A stretch of DNA of 64,000 nucleotides. Source: Nakazawaea peltata. Its lineage: Eukaryota; Ascomycota; Pichiomycetes; Alaninales; Pachysolenaceae. Shown piece after piece: positions 36,197-47,490 of this stretch (positions within the stretch are counted from its first letter, which is position 1; each line of letters begins with the position of its first letter). The notes beneath the pieces were generated by a model. The model worked only from the letters and a program-made list of their open reading frames with translations, was not told the origin of the DNA and made no database searches. The DNA lies in the NCBI GenBank assembly GCA_001599355.1, contig BCGQ01000003.1, forward strand, positions 622,468-686,467. The letters are read 5' to 3'. The translations under genes were made by a program, and so were the position numbers.

Positions 36197-39100
36197 TCAT
36201 TCCATAAATTCATGGTCAACTTCATACCTCAAATCCATACCATCATTAACAAACATCACTTTAAGAGTCGAACCACGAATATCACGAGGTATATCCAAGG
36301 TTGCAACAGCCTTTGATACACGACCAACCATTCTAGGAGATACTCTCTTCATGAAAAGTAACTCATCATTCTCCGCATCACAAATAATAGCGAACCAGGT
36401 CTCTCTTTGAGCCTTTGGATAATTAGGCGTGTGAAGCTTGTAATCTTTATTGAGAGGTTTGTTATGGTGAACCAATTGAACATCGAGCTTATCTGGAGAA
36501 GTTTGATTGACGGTGAAATCTCCACTTGGAAGATGTTCAGCAATACGAACGAACTCTTTCCTAAGATTCTTAGGAACTTGCCATACTCCCGCAAACCTCT
36601 GAAGCTCTACGTATTTCATTTTTCCAATATGGTCAAGAGAAAGAGTTGGATACTTGGAAGAATCCGAGCCCAAACCATCTGGATGGAAACCCTCAAGGTA
36701 CCGAAGTTCCAAACCAGGTAAGGCAGTGACAGGGTCATGGTCAAACCATATTCCTTGCTTAATAGAAACCATTAACCGAACTAACATCAATACAGTGCTC
36801 AAGTAACCCCTCTCAGCAGCACAATCAATGTAAGCTTGTAAGATACGTAAACTCTGATCCAAAACAGAGATGGTATCTTGAGCATAATCGGCAATTGGCA
36901 ATTCTACACGAGAGAAATAAGCTTGTAAAAGCAAGAACAGCTTGATATGAGGGTCCCAAACGAACTCATAATCCAAATCAGCCGCTGGATATCTCATTTG
37001 CTCAGACATCTCCAGGTTAATCAATTCCTCTCCATGTCTAGTAGCAAGCTCATCATATTCTACAGCTTCACAAAGCCATCTCAAACAGTTCCTGAAGGTA
37101 GGATCCTTCTGAAGATTGTCGACAAGTCGGCCAATTGTCTTATGTGAGAGATAATAATATGAAGAAATATCTAAGAAGGGGGTCGGCAGCAAATATTTAG
37201 GGGTGACTACAAGACAATGAGAAGATTCCAAGTGGGAAACCACCTCATCGACTAATCCAGTAAGATACTTCCCAACTCCAGCCACAGACCTATCTTCTAT
37301 ACCATAATAAGTTGGGTTATGATGGGCTCTACGGAATAAAAATGTCCAAGAAAGGAAATCCATGGCATCTTGACGAGTCTTAATGGTCCTAGCGGAAATT
37401 TCAGCTCCAATATGGTCATCTAAAACCTTATGAAGAGAACTTTCGACTGGGAAACCAACATTAAGGAAATGTTTGTAGAACATCTTCTTCGATTCCTTGG
37501 TATAAACCATTCCGACACCAAAAGTATCATATTTTGGACGTCCAGCACGACCCATCATTTGTAAGATATCAGTTAAATCCATATCACGGTACAGTTCGAT
37601 CTTCAGATCGAAGAATTGGGTTCCCTTCACGATTACTAAATGAGCTGGCAAATTAACACCCCAAGCTAAAGTCGAGGTGGCTACAAGAAGCTGGATCTTA
37701 CCTGCTTCGAAAAGTTTATGAGATATTTTACGATCTGATTCTGGCAAACCAGCATGATGAAGACCAATTCCAAATTGTAAGGACATCTTTAAAGTGTCAT
37801 CCTTGACTCTGGATACTACAGCCAGAAGCTCATCTTCATCGATTCTCAAAAATCTTCTAGGATTTTCCTCCATTCCCAATAAATGAATAAGGTCAATCAG
37901 AGTTAATCTTGTCTGTCTTCTAGAAGCGACAAAGATAAGTACCGGTTTATCGGGAGAATGCTGTTTGATCAGCAGGAAAGCTGGTCTATTCATGGTCTTC
38001 ATCAAGGGACAGAATGCAAGATTGTCAGGATATCCATCAATATACATTTGTAATGGAACAGGACGAACCGATTGAGGGAAATTGAAGAGGCCTCCCTCTT
38101 TAACCCCCAACCAAGAAGCCATATCCATAGCATTCGCAACCAGAGTAGACATTCCTAACATTCTTACGGGTCTATGGGTTTGAGAAGCGACATAATTCAT
38201 ACGACTTACGATCATCTCTAAAATAGGACCTCTATCACTTGCAAGAAGATGAATTTCGTCCATAATAATAAGAGAAACTTGTTGAACAAACTTTCTAGTT
38301 TGCCAGTTACGAGATATACCATCGAACTTCTCTGGAGTCGTGATAATTATATCGGCCTCACGAACCAGACGAGCTTCTGGTAAGGAATCACCAGTCAATT
38401 CTACTAATTTATGACCGGTGTGTTTTACTATAGTCTCTGACCAATCGTCGACTCTTTCACGGACCAAAGCTTTCATTGGAGCGATGTAGACTACTTTTGA
38501 GCCTGGGAATTCTTTGAAAGCATGCCAGAGCAGTAACTCGGCGACGACCGTTTTACCAGAACCTGTTGGAGAACCTACAAACAGGGAAGTATTGGTATTA
38601 TATAAGGTGTGGAAGACCATGGATTGCATGGGATTGAAGTAGCGGAACCTTGGGGAATAAAGTTCTTCGAGGACTGGGTCATGAAGAGCTGAAATAGGGA
38701 GAGGTTGAAGTTTGAGAAGTTGAGTTTGAAGTGTCTCATTGTGAGGCCTAATCAAATGTTGAAAAGACACCGAATGAGTGTTCTCAACACCAATCCAAGA
38801 ATCAGAAATGCATCTTACCACCACTTGAGGAGGCAGAGGATCAGCAAGAGGGATCATGAAATCTAATTCATGCGTTTGACCCATAGTTTTACGATGAAGA
38901 ATAACCTTTTCATAGTGTAAGATTGAGGATTTGTCACTTTCTTCCACTAAAAGCCAGTAGAATTGAGCATTTCCATGGAGGCTCGAGTCCCATACGAAAT
39001 CTGGGTCCAAAGAGACATGGACTCTCATGACACTCAGAGTTACCGGGAAGACTTCTGCCTCGACATGAATAATTGGTAATCTTCCGATCATTTTATATAA

Positions 39101-42100
39101 GATAGGTCCGAATCTTGAATTATGGACTAAGTCACCAAGTTCAGAAGGTTCCATGTCACGAAGCAGGGCGACAGAAGGCATCTTGGCTTCGATTTGACGA
39201 ATAATAGTTTGAGGAAGTTCGAACTGACACAATGGATGACGGAATGACCATATTCTTCGATCGAGAGATTTACAAATGGAAAGCATTACTTTGGAGAAAA
39301 GTCCCCAACGACGATGAAGACCAATAAGAAAGAGGGCACGACAAATTCTGGAAGCATTCTGAGCCACATAATTGGCATCCGATACTAAAGAAGCTTCTTT
39401 AAGTTCCAGTTGAGACACATAAGCTTGAAGTAAGATGTTGGTCTTAGCTTGAGATGTATCTACAGATCCTGGAACTTCACAAACCACAGATTTATCAGTG
39501 ATTTTCTTCAATTCTTCGGCCTCTTCTTCACGGAATTTGATCGAATCGAATTCTGAGCTCATACTGATCATGGAAAGGACGTCCAGCTCTGTAGCTTTAG
39601 GGCTCATTATCTGGTTAAAGATCTCTACGGAGTCATTTAAGAGATAGAAATCGGACAGAATTCTACCAAGATCTTTAGCTAAGAAAGAGCCAGCTCTGTC
39701 ATCGAATACGATCATCTGAAGCTGATGAAGTCTTCTAGCGGCATCAATAGCCATACTACGACGCCTTTGTACTAATTGAGGGTCGTCGGCGAGTTCTCTC
39801 CAGTCAATTCCGTATCTGAATGGGTTCTGTTTCATCCGGACGTAAAGGTAGGTGTAACCAAGCCAAAGAACAGCTTCCTCGATGTTTGATACGGTACCAA
39901 GAGAGATCTCAGCATTGAGATTATCGACCAATTTAGTAGAAAGTTTAGATTCGATTGGATGTTGTTGAGTAAGAAGAGAGACGTAATGGTCGAGTTTATC
40001 TGAAGTAGTACAAAGAATACCTGTTCCGTAGACTTCTTGGGAAGAATTTCTGGTGAATTGAGGTCTTCCTGCTCTACCAAAGATCTGAATGACATCACTG
40101 ATTCCCAAATCCACAAATCCACCCTGTTTAGAGTCATAAACTTGAGTTCCTTTTACGATTACTACAGCCAGAGGAAGGTTTACACCCCATGCCAAAGTGG
40201 CAGTAGACACGAGTACTTGAATCAGCCCCGAGAGGAACATTTTCTCGGTTAAAGACCGGTCAGATCTCAACATTCCGGCATGATGAACACCAAACCCGCC
40301 TTGGAAGAGCTCACGAACATCTTTATTACGGTTCTTGGCCATTTCTCGGGCATATCTATCATAAGAATCGATATCTGAACAGTCAAATAAGGTCTGATCT
40401 TGATTTTCACGACTCATCTTGATGAAAGTACGGGCTGTGTTCACGGTATCTTTTCTCGAATGGACAAATACCATCACTTGGTGACCTTGTTCTACACTAG
40501 TTACGAGTTTATTATACAGGACTTCATCTAAGATGTCTCTTGCTTGTTTTGAGCCGGCCTTAGCTCTGACACCGACAAGTTCTTGCTTGAGGGGTACAGG
40601 ACGGAAAGAAGAGTCGAAATAAAACATTCCCACATGTCTATTGACACCGAGGAAATCGGCTACATCTTTGTAATTGGGTAAGGTAGCCGACAATCCTACG
40701 ATTCTGATCATCAGCTGGGTACTTTCCACCTGTCTCAAAGTTCTGGCTACTAAAGTTTCAATTACAGAACCTCTATCTTCATGAAGCAAATGGACCTCAT
40801 CAATGATGAGAAGCTTGACTTTCTCAACGAGCTCTGAGTCTCCATTAGCTTTACGAGTGACTACGTCCCATTTTTCGGGTGTTGTTACGATAATTTGAGT
40901 ACTCATGATCTCGGCTTTAGTCAATTGCATATCTCCAGTTAATTCTCTGACTTGAATACCGAGCCATTGTAATTTCGATTGGAATTTCTCCACAATTTCG
41001 GCTGCCAAAGCCTTCAAGGGAGCCACATAAACGATCTTAAACTCACTATAATCTATATCCATCTGAATTGAACCATCTTCTGAGGCCGATTCCACTACAA
41101 ATTGATTTATTGTATGTAAAATTGTAAGAAGGGCGACGTCTGTCTTACCAGCACCTGTTGGTGCACAGACTAACATGTTTTCATTGGTATTGTAGGCTAC
41201 GTAATACACCAAGGATTGCATTCTGTTTAATGTTTTGTACCCTTTGAAGGTGCCTTGACAAAGAAAGTCAAGCTCCGAAAGTGGGAGAAGTCTTTCGTTT
41301 CTGATAGGAGGTTTCTTCTTAGAGTAGGGGATCACAATTTCTTCATGACGTTCATAGGATGCTCTTTCGGTTCCTTCAGGTAAGGCAAACTTTTTACCGG
41401 TTATGGAAACCATATTATTGGAGTTATCATCGGATTTGAAAACATGGGGGTATTTCTCTTTAGATTTCAGTGATTCAAGGACTCGAGTCTTACCTAGACG
41501 ACGATTTTCACGCACCTGAAGATCCATCTCTGACAGTGTAAGAGTTCTAGGAAGGTTCTGAGTTGATGAAGAGTGTTTTTGACGGACTTTATGACCATCT
41601 TTATCTCCATTTTCAATATTCAAAGCTAAAATCGACTCTCTTTCTTTAATAATATTGGCTATAAGATCGAATTCTTCGAATCCAAGGATATCAAATAATA
41701 AAGACTGTAATGCTTCTTCACTGGTGTCATTTGCAAGTGTTTCAACTATGGTCTTATAGAGCTGTTCACCATCCCAACCGTCATGATTTCTGCTAACTCT
41801 GTCACATTCCAGTAAAATGGTGGAATTGACGGTTTCTGAAGCGCTTGAGGAGTCATCTGAAAGGTCGTCATCATCTTCTTGCTCAAATTCTGATCTAATC
41901 TGTTCAAATTCGGTTCTTACTGATCCAAATTTATCCAATATTGTGTCTAACATTTTAGTCGATTTCCCATCCAGCTCTGCTATAGAGTCGTTTATAGTGG
42001 GCGGGACTGTTAAAATGGCTCTTTCGGCATTTTCACCCATTCCATTCAAAATATCTATCATTGGCTGCATTGCCAGAAGATATGACTTCGTTGAAGCCAC

Positions 42101-42115
42101 ATTATACGATGTCAT
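36197..42115 (-). CDS. SLH1: SLH1, Ski2-like RNA helicase of the ribosome quality-control trigger complex
   Basis: A 1,972-residue tandem helicase of the ASCC3/Brr2 type (S. cerevisiae Slh1: 1,967). Cassette 1 has Walker A CAPTGAGKTDVAL, DEVH (LLIIDEVHLLHEDRG) and SATLPNY. Cassette 2 has GSPTGSGKTVVAE and DEIH (LIIMDEIHLLASDRG). A Sec63 domain follows each. Slh1 splits collided ribosomes as part of the RQT complex, upstream of Rqc2. The start MTSYNVASTKSYLLAMQ resembles the S. cerevisiae start. CTG codons on the minus strand at 40223-40225 and 40712-40714 fall at positions that are Ala and Ser in S. cerevisiae as I recall. Confidence 0.96.
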   Translation of the reverse strand: MTSYNVASTKSYLLAMQPMIDILNGMGENAERAILTVPPTINDSIAELDGKSTKMLDTILDKFGSVRTEFEQIRSEFEQEDDDDLSDDSSSASETVNSTILLECDRVSRNHDGWDGEQLYKTIVETLANDTSEEALQSLLFDILGFEEFDLIANIIKERESILALNIENGDKDGHKVRQKHSSSTQNLPRTLTLSEMDLQVRENRRLGKTRVLESLKSKEKYPHVFKSDDNSNNMVSITGKKFALPEGTERASYERHEEIVIPYSKKKPPIRNERLLPLSELDFLCQGTFKGYKTLNRMQSLVYYVAYNTNENMLVCAPTGAGKTDVALLTILHTINQFVVESASEDGSIQMDIDYSEFKIVYVAPLKALAAEIVEKFQSKLQWLGIQVRELTGDMQLTKAEIMSTQIIVTTPEKWDVVTRKANGDSELVEKVKLLIIDEVHLLHEDRGSVIETLVARTLRQVESTQLMIRIVGLSATLPNYKDVADFLGVNRHVGMFYFDSSFRPVPLKQELVGVRAKAGSKQARDILDEVLYNKLVTSVEQGHQVMVFVHSRKDTVNTARTFIKMSRENQDQTLFDCSDIDSYDRYAREMAKNRNKDVRELFQGGFGVHHAGMLRSDRSLTEKMFLSGLIQVLVSTATLAWGVNLPLAVVIVKGTQVYDSKQGGFVDLGISDVIQIFGRAGRPQFTRNSSQEVYGTGILCTTSDKLDHYVSLLTQQHPIESKLSTKLVDNLNAEISLGTVSNIEEAVLWLGYTYLYVRMKQNPFRYGIDWRELADDPQLVQRRRSMAIDAARRLHQLQMIVFDDRAGSFLAKDLGRILSDFYLLNDSVEIFNQIMSPKATELDVLSMISMSSEFDSIKFREEEAEELKKITDKSVVCEVPGSVDTSQAKTNILLQAYVSQLELKEASLVSDANYVAQNASRICRALFLIGLHRRWGLFSKVMLSICKSLDRRIWSFRHPLCQFELPQTIIRQIEAKMPSVALLRDMEPSELGDLVHNSRFGPILYKMIGRLPIIHVEAEVFPVTLSVMRVHVSLDPDFVWDSSLHGNAQFYWLLVEESDKSSILHYEKVILHRKTMGQTHELDFMIPLADPLPPQVVVRCISDSWIGVENTHSVSFQHLIRPHNETLQTQLLKLQPLPISALHDPVLEELYSPRFRYFNPMQSMVFHTLYNTNTSLFVGSPTGSGKTVVAELLLWHAFKEFPGSKVVYIAPMKALVRERVDDWSETIVKHTGHKLVELTGDSLPEARLVREADIIITTPEKFDGISRNWQTRKFVQQVSLIIMDEIHLLASDRGPILEMIVSRMNYVASQTHRPVRMLGMSTLVANAMDMASWLGVKEGGLFNFPQSVRPVPLQMYIDGYPDNLAFCPLMKTMNRPAFLLIKQHSPDKPVLIFVASRRQTRLTLIDLIHLLGMEENPRRFLRIDEDELLAVVSRVKDDTLKMSLQFGIGLHHAGLPESDRKISHKLFEAGKIQLLVATSTLAWGVNLPAHLVIVKGTQFFDLKIELYRDMDLTDILQMMGRAGRPKYDTFGVGMVYTKESKKMFYKHFLNVGFPVESSLHKVLDDHIGAEISARTIKTRQDAMDFLSWTFLFRRAHHNPTYYGIEDRSVAGVGKYLTGLVDEVVSHLESSHCLVVTPKYLLPTPFLDISSYYYLSHKTIGRLVDNLQKDPTFRNCLRWLCEAVEYDELATRHGEELINLEMSEQMRYPAADLDYEFVWDPHIKLFLLLQAYFSRVELPIADYAQDTISVLDQSLRILQAYIDCAAERGYLSTVLMLVRLMVSIKQGIWFDHDPVTALPGLELRYLEGFHPDGLGSDSSKYPTLSLDHIGKMKYVELQRFAGVWQVPKNLRKEFVRIAEHLPSGDFTVNQTSPDKLDVQLVHHNKPLNKDYKLHTPNYPKAQRETWFAIICDAENDELLFMKRVSPRMVGRVSKAVATLDIPRDIRGSTLKVMFVNDGMDLRYEVDHEFME

Positions 42116-42266
42116 TTGGGGTGCCTTGATAGGGGTGTAGATGGTTAGTAAGAGGATTTTTCAAGGGCAAATAAGTATTGGGCTTATTCGTATAGTGCTC
42201 AATCATATGGCAAATGAGTAATAATATTCGTAATTTGCTCATGATGATGGCCATCGTTTCGGATTC

Positions 42267-42280
42267 TGATCACGTGATCA
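42267..42280. promoter_or_regulatory. Palindromic CACGTG site in the SLH1-JNM1 divergent promoter
   Basis: TGATCACGTGATCA is a perfect 14-bp palindrome around CACGTG, the core bound by Cbf1/Pho4-type bHLH factors (Cbf1 prefers RTCACRTG on both strands here). It lies 150 bases from the SLH1 ATG and 160 from the JNM1 ATG, in a 326-base divergent spacer with no gene. Confidence 0.6.
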
Positions 42281-42441
42281 AATCGTTAATACTCTCGATT
42301 TAGACGGCTCATTTTCTCTGAGTCGTGTCGTGATTCGTAAATTGCTCTCGATCTCAGACACAAAACGCGACGGGAGTGATGAATTGAGGTGATGATTAGA
42401 AAGTGATAGAGAGGGAATTGGGGTCTGATAATTGAATAGAT

Positions 42442-43587
42442 ATGAGTGAAGACGCATATAATATTGTGAGTGTGGTTTTTGAGGCGGAGTTCTTGTTAAT
42501 TTTTGGAGTTAACCCTACCCCCTATGTGTATACTAACCTATATTAGGACTATAATTCTCAGGACGTATTTGAGACGTCTGATTATGATGATGAAAATACC
42601 GTTGAAACCCCAAAAACAAGTGGTAGTAGACGTAGTTCAATAGAAATCCTTGAAAGTTCTCCTGGTGAGTCCAGAAAAGTATTTGAAAATGTGATATTAT
42701 CTGGTTGTCGGGCCGATTTCAGTGATAAGATTGGTAAATCGGCCGCTGGACGGTCATACGGAGCTGTAATAGTGCCTGAAACATATGAGCAACGTCTTCT
42801 GAGGATAAAGAGAGAACTAGATGAGATGAGTTTATTGAAGGAACATACGGAGGATGTCGGTAATGATAAAGGTCAGATAGATATATTATTAGAGAGAGTT
42901 CGTAGTGAATTTAAGATCGAAGAAGCTCACAATGAGGGATCTCCTAAGGATAATCTTAATATTGATATGGTGGACACTAATATTGAGCATACCACTATAC
43001 CTAAAAAGCCTTCTCCTGTTGATCTGAGTCTAGTTTTAGACATCGATCAACGTCTTGAAGCTTTAGAAAAGGCCTTAGGTCATTCAGATGCTCTTCAAGG
43101 TCAGGACCAGTTCTCTGTACAATCTCTGATCAATGATTTATATAGGAGAGTAAATTTAATGGGGAATTCCGAGTTTCTGAAGACGGAAGTAAACCCTCTT
43201 GTGGACTCTTTAAGAAGGTCTGAACCAATGTTATTACAACTGAAGTCTGGATCATTATCGGGGGCTTCTGGAACAGTGAATGCTATTTATAAACGGTTAG
43301 CTCGCTTACCTGATTATGAATCTGTGATTCCAGCTGTGATCGAGCGTTTAAAGAGCGTGAATTCCTTACATACTGAGCTTGGACTGGCTGTAGATGAATT
43401 TTCAGAGTATCAGAACCATATTGATACTTTAGAGAGCTCATTAAAAGAATGGAGGAATCAGTTGACGGAGCAGGAACTGCAGATGGAAGTTTTAGAGCAA
43501 CAATCCTCCTCGAATCGTGACCAAATTAAGAAATGGATAGAAAATCTAAACGAAAGAGTAACTAAACTACAAACTGATGACAATTAA
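42442..43587 (+). CDS. JNM1: JNM1, dynactin p50 (dynamitin) subunit, spliced
   Basis: Exon 1 is 42442-42465 (MSEDAYNI) and exon 2 is 42547-43587. The 81-base intron has GTGAGT, TACTAAC at 42531-42537 and TTAG. The joined protein has 354 residues. The exon 2 start DYNSQDVFETSDYDDE carries the dynamitin signature (VxETSD). GRSYGAVIVPETYEQRL follows at about residue 64, then coiled coils to the end. Dynamitin holds the dynactin shoulder together and is needed for dynein-driven nuclear positioning. The open frame alone begins at a GTG at 42691 and would miss about 55 residues. GOT1 is close by in S. cerevisiae too. Confidence 0.88.
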
Positions 43588-43618
43588 TATGAGATATTCA
43601 CTATATAATCAATGATAT

Positions 43619-44722
43619 TTACTTAGTAACGATCTGGACAACATCCTGGTCATGCACGTTATGGTTTAAACCACATTTCTGTGGTGAATGTTTAGCACTC
43701 GACCCCCAAACAAGAGCATATTTGAATTGATTTTTGAAATCTTTATGAATAGAATCACAAACTGTCTCAATAGTGGACTCATTACGAACCACCGATGGCT
43801 CCTTCAAATCGGGAAGAGTTCCTCTTCTCTTAGTATACAATCTGATCATCCCTAATTGGTACCAAATCTCCTGTATCATATCATCAATTCCCAAATCCAT
43901 TTCACATGACATAACTACAGTGTTTGGTTCTCTCAGAATACGGTCCACTTCTTCTAAAGAAACTGCGTCAACCTTATTGTAAGCATATACACACTTGATA
44001 TATGTGATATGACGTTCGTTGATCACATCAATAAAGTCATCGACGGTGGCATTTTCATCTCTCACAAGAACATCGGCATTGTGAATTTTATAGTCTTTCA
44101 ATAACAGTTGACAGATCTTCTCGTTCAAATGTTTAGGCGGAGCGACAGAATTGAATTTGACACCTCCTGTCTTTTTGATCTTGAGACTGATATTGGGTTT
44201 CTCTTTATTCAAACGGATCCCCACCAGTTCCAACTCTCTTTCTAAGATTTCTCTTTGATCGTTACCTTTAGTTGCGTCCAAGACCATCAAAATCAAGTCG
44301 GATGTCTTTGCTGTGGCAACAACTTGACGTCCACGACCTTTACCACTACTAGCACCTTTAATAATACCAGGCAAATCCACAATCTGGATCTCTGCTCCCT
44401 CATATTCTAATACACCAGGGACTGAAGTCAATGTAGTGAACGCATATTGGGCCACTTCTGACTTGGTCTTGGTAATTTTGGAAAGGAATGACGATTTACC
44501 GACGGATGGGAATCCAATTAACACTACTCTTGCGTCTCCACTCTTAGCCACTTCGAATCCATCACCTTTAGAAGAGCTTCCTCCAGGAGCCGGCTCTAAT
44601 AATTGTTGTCTATAACGGGCTAATTTTCCCTTTAATAATCCGATATGGTACTCGGTGGCCTTATTTTTCTGTGTTCTCGATAACTCGAGCTGGATTTGCT
44701 CGATTTTCTCCAATACTCCCAT
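43619..44722 (-). CDS. RBG2: RBG2, DRG-family GTPase
   Basis: A 367-residue ribosome-interacting GTPase (DRG2 type, partner of Gir2) linked to translation under amino-acid stress. Visible: the N-terminal [21 protein letters not shown]1 GFPSVGKSS (about residue 73), G3 DLPGI, G4 NKVD, and a C-terminal TGS domain with [29 protein letters not shown] and the overall length (S. cerevisiae Rbg2: 368) distinguish it from Rbg1. The CTG on the minus strand at 43934-43936 gives EEVDRI-CTG-REPN, where S. cerevisiae Rbg2 and human DRG2 both have Ala. This is one of the clearest code indicators. It is convergent with JNM1, 31 bases away. Confidence 0.95.
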   Translation of the reverse strand: MGVLEKIEQIQLELSRTQKNKATEYHIGLLKGKLARYRQQLLEPAPGGSSSKGDGFEVAKSGDARVVLIGFPSVGKSSFLSKITKTKSEVAQYAFTTLTSVPGVLEYEGAEIQIVDLPGIIKGASSGKGRGRQVVATAKTSDLILMVLDATKGNDQREILERELELVGIRLNKEKPNISLKIKKTGGVKFNSVAPPKHLNEKICQLLLKDYKIHNADVLVRDENATVDDFIDVINERHITYIKCVYAYNKVDAVSLEEVDRILREPNTVVMSCEMDLGIDDMIQEIWYQLGMIRLYTKRRGTLPDLKEPSVVRNESTIETVCDSIHKDFKNQFKYALVWGSSAKHSPQKCGLNHNVHDQDVVQIVTK

Positions 44723-44906
44723 GATGGTGCGATTATAATAGGCTTGGAAGAACTGATTCGGACGAGTCTTATTTGCCCTTTGGTGACACTCTGAAAATTT
44801 TTAGACTACGTTTTTCGATGCACAAACTTAGAAAAATCACAGCAATTTAAAGTTTTTTCTACAAATTCCATACATAATACTGTCAAACTTAAATATTACA
44901 AATAAA

Positions 44907-46964
44907 TCACAATTTCAATCCGTGATGCTCTAAAGATTGGCCCTTCATCTTCAATGCTGGTACAAGTAATTCGTAGTCAACAGTGTTAGAGGCAAGGCTA
45001 GTTGGATCTTCTTCAACGTGGATACGGACTACCAAAGATTCATCACTAACCGGGTATTTATCGTAGGATTCTTGGTTGTAACGGTCACTCTTACGGCTAT
45101 CAAGAGGTCCAGGTAAAAGTCTATCACCTTCACCATACTTGGTGTAATCATGTTGAACTCTTTGCATTGGAATCAAATCACACCAGTTTCTACGGTTCAA
45201 GAAATGATGATTATCCCTCTCTTTACCATCGACATCGGAAGTGAAAAGAGGAACACAATCTTCCTGAGTCTCACGGTCGAAGTGATGAATCTTATTACGA
45301 TGATGTAACAAAGTAGCCATAGCTGCAGGAGGTGGAGTATTACAGATGGCCGAACTAATCACATTAAACATCAAACGAGGATCATTTTCAGGGGTCTCTT
45401 GTAAGTCTTTAGTCTCTTCAAACTTATGGAAATGGTGCCTCTTACTCTTGAATCTTCCAACACAACATAAATGAACGTCACCTGATAAAATGGTCATTCT
45501 GACTCCGTATTTGGCACCAAAATCAGTCAAATCTTGTACCAATCTATTTCTTTCTCTCTTATGGTTTTTAGCACACCAATGATCCTCTAAATCATCTAAA
45601 ACTTCTACACTTCCATCAAATTCGTTGACAAGACCCTTCAATATAATACCCTTTCTGGCCAAAAACTTGACTGGAGCCAACACTTTGGAACTCAAGATGG
45701 ACTCCAACCAAACAAGACGAGGATACAGAATAGGAACACCTAACATGATCAACATATGTTTGATCAGACCATTTGAGGCAACCACTTCACGTTCCATACG
45801 GTCGAAAATGACTTTATAACTTGATCTAGGGAGAATTTGGGTCTTTCTACGTTCAGTTCTACAATCAAAGGCAGTTACGGCGACTCCATGACCCAAACGA
45901 GCATAAACTGAGTGAGATGGCTCGGCAATAAATGGTCCCTTTTGAGGACTAATAATCCATGATTTGTCCTTCGAATAAGCCTCCTCTTCAATGCTCGTAT
46001 GATGCTGGAAAAGCATATAATACTTGTACAGAGCATTGCCTACAGCCTTGAATGGAGGTTGGTTCATAGTCTTGTCCTTGTAAGTACCAAATCCGTCGAT
46101 AATATCATGGTCATCGAACATGTTGACCGATGGGATCTGCTGCATAGCGACAGGGAAGAGTCCTTGCAAGGTACGACCATTAGGACCGACCCAGTATCCA
46201 CAACCAAACCATTTCATATAATGGTTAAGGTAGAATTCCTCGAAAGTACGAAGCATTTCTGGAGTTACTGGAGTGTCAGAGTTGAGAGTCTTATGCTTCA
46301 ACCAATTCAGGAACTCGGTGGACGATTTCTTGATCAGATCACAGTAAATCTGATCTCCTCCCCCAAGCATTACATGATAAGGATGCTCTGAATGTTTCTT
46401 CAACAAATCGTACCATAATGAACCTTTGAAATTACTTGTGTCAGTACCCAAAGAGAACCCATTACATGAATGAGAGATACAGTTCATTGATTGGTCAAGT
46501 GCAGGGATAAAGAATTGGAAACTGGTAGTTGTATGTTGGTTCAATACGTATTTGACCTTTTGTTCATATTGAGCCAATTCCAACGCCACGTCGAATCTCC
46601 AGAAAGTGTGTCCTTGCTCTTCATGGAATTTGGTTACTGGGAACGACCCTGAAGAGATCATCGACTCGAGGGAATGACCAGAAGAGTCAACAACAGTTTG
46701 AGCCGAGGGCCCAATCGAGTACTTGATCGATGGAGCAGACGAGTAATCACTTCCCTCATCCTTGGTCACGACCAAGATACTTCCACGATAGTTGTTGCTA
46801 CCATCTTCCATAGTCAGAATCAACCTTAATACAGGCCCACATCTGACATCAATACTTGGAGTTCCAATTGGTTCTGCAAACGGACACGTGTCAGGAACAT
46901 CACTCGAGCACTTTTTCACCACCTCAGCATACTCTTCTAACGGTAACTCATCAAACCAACTCAT
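44907..46964 (-). CDS. PhoD-like metallophosphatase domain protein
   Basis: A 685-residue protein of the fungal PhoD-like family. The N-terminal beta-rich part (about residues 1-190) precedes the phosphatase core. The core shows HVMLGGGDQIYCDLI (about 198-212), NMFDDHDIIDGFG (about 285), AFDCRTERR (about 375) and LSGDVHLCCVGRF (about 505), which are the metal-binding positions of PhoD enzymes. No signal peptide or membrane segment is evident, so it is probably intracellular. The substrate in fungi is not established. The start is the ATG at 46964 (MSWFDELPLEEYAE). S. cerevisiae has no orthologue that I know of; S. pombe and filamentous fungi do. Confidence 0.85.
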   Translation of the reverse strand: MSWFDELPLEEYAEVVKKCSSDVPDTCPFAEPIGTPSIDVRCGPVLRLILTMEDGSNNYRGSILVVTKDEGSDYSSAPSIKYSIGPSAQTVVDSSGHSLESMISSGSFPVTKFHEEQGHTFWRFDVALELAQYEQKVKYVLNQHTTTSFQFFIPALDQSMNCISHSCNGFSLGTDTSNFKGSLWYDLLKKHSEHPYHVMLGGGDQIYCDLIKKSSTEFLNWLKHKTLNSDTPVTPEMLRTFEEFYLNHYMKWFGCGYWVGPNGRTLQGLFPVAMQQIPSVNMFDDHDIIDGFGTYKDKTMNQPPFKAVGNALYKYYMLFQHHTSIEEEAYSKDKSWIISPQKGPFIAEPSHSVYARLGHGVAVTAFDCRTERRKTQILPRSSYKVIFDRMEREVVASNGLIKHMLIMLGVPILYPRLVWLESILSSKVLAPVKFLARKGIILKGLVNEFDGSVEVLDDLEDHWCAKNHKRERNRLVQDLTDFGAKYGVRMTILSGDVHLCCVGRFKSKRHHFHKFEETKDLQETPENDPRLMFNVISSAICNTPPPAAMATLLHHRNKIHHFDRETQEDCVPLFTSDVDGKERDNHHFLNRRNWCDLIPMQRVQHDYTKYGEGDRLLPGPLDSRKSDRYNQESYDKYPVSDESLVVRIHVEEDPTSLASNTVDYELLVPALKMKGQSLEHHGLKL

Positions 46965-47490
46965 CCTTTAACCTGTTTGCTATATGATGATACGTTTCAC
47001 CCTCGGACCCTTGAGTATTATTATATTTATAGGGGCATGAAATTGCTGTCGTTTCATGCCCGCGCTCGAGGGACGAGGCTGGGTCTGGATTGACGTTTGC
47101 AATGGCAAGCCAAGAACTGCGATTTTCTGCTGCATTAAGTTTGACCATAGTCATCGCAAGGGCAACCAATGGGCAAATTTCCAGATGTCATAGCAGATTA
47201 CGATGAAACGGGCATGTCGAGGCGGGAAAAAGGGCATACTCAGGAACAAGTTTGCGCATCCCGTTTGGGGCATTCTGCGCAAAAGAAACGATTTACACTT
47301 GCCGAGGGGTTAGGGCTTAAACTGTCAGAAGAGCTTTAAGGTGATGAGAATACCAATGGCCGGAGGACGGTCTACGGTCATAAGAGCATTTATAGATTCT
47401 ACATCACGATACAGTCCATAATAAAATACTTTCCTATCTACTACCTTATCCCAATTATCCTATATCTATATATATAATGCACACAACCCA
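46965..47490. other. PhoD-SRR1 intergenic region
   Basis: About 530 bases between two minus-strand genes. GGGCAT/ATGCCC words recur between 47030 and 47290. No gene is seen; a 72-codon frame at 46951-47169 lacks family features. Confidence 0.5.

Noticed and set aside
42144-42150. Minus-strand TACTAAC just upstream of the SLH1 ATG, suggesting a 5' intron
   Set aside because: No GTRAGT donor on that strand in the 250 bases upstream, and the SLH1 N-terminus already matches orthologues.
42380-42430. C/D-box-like words (GTGATGA, GGTGATGA, TCTGATA) before JNM1
   Set aside because: Box spacing is too short and there is no terminal stem; likely chance in a leader.
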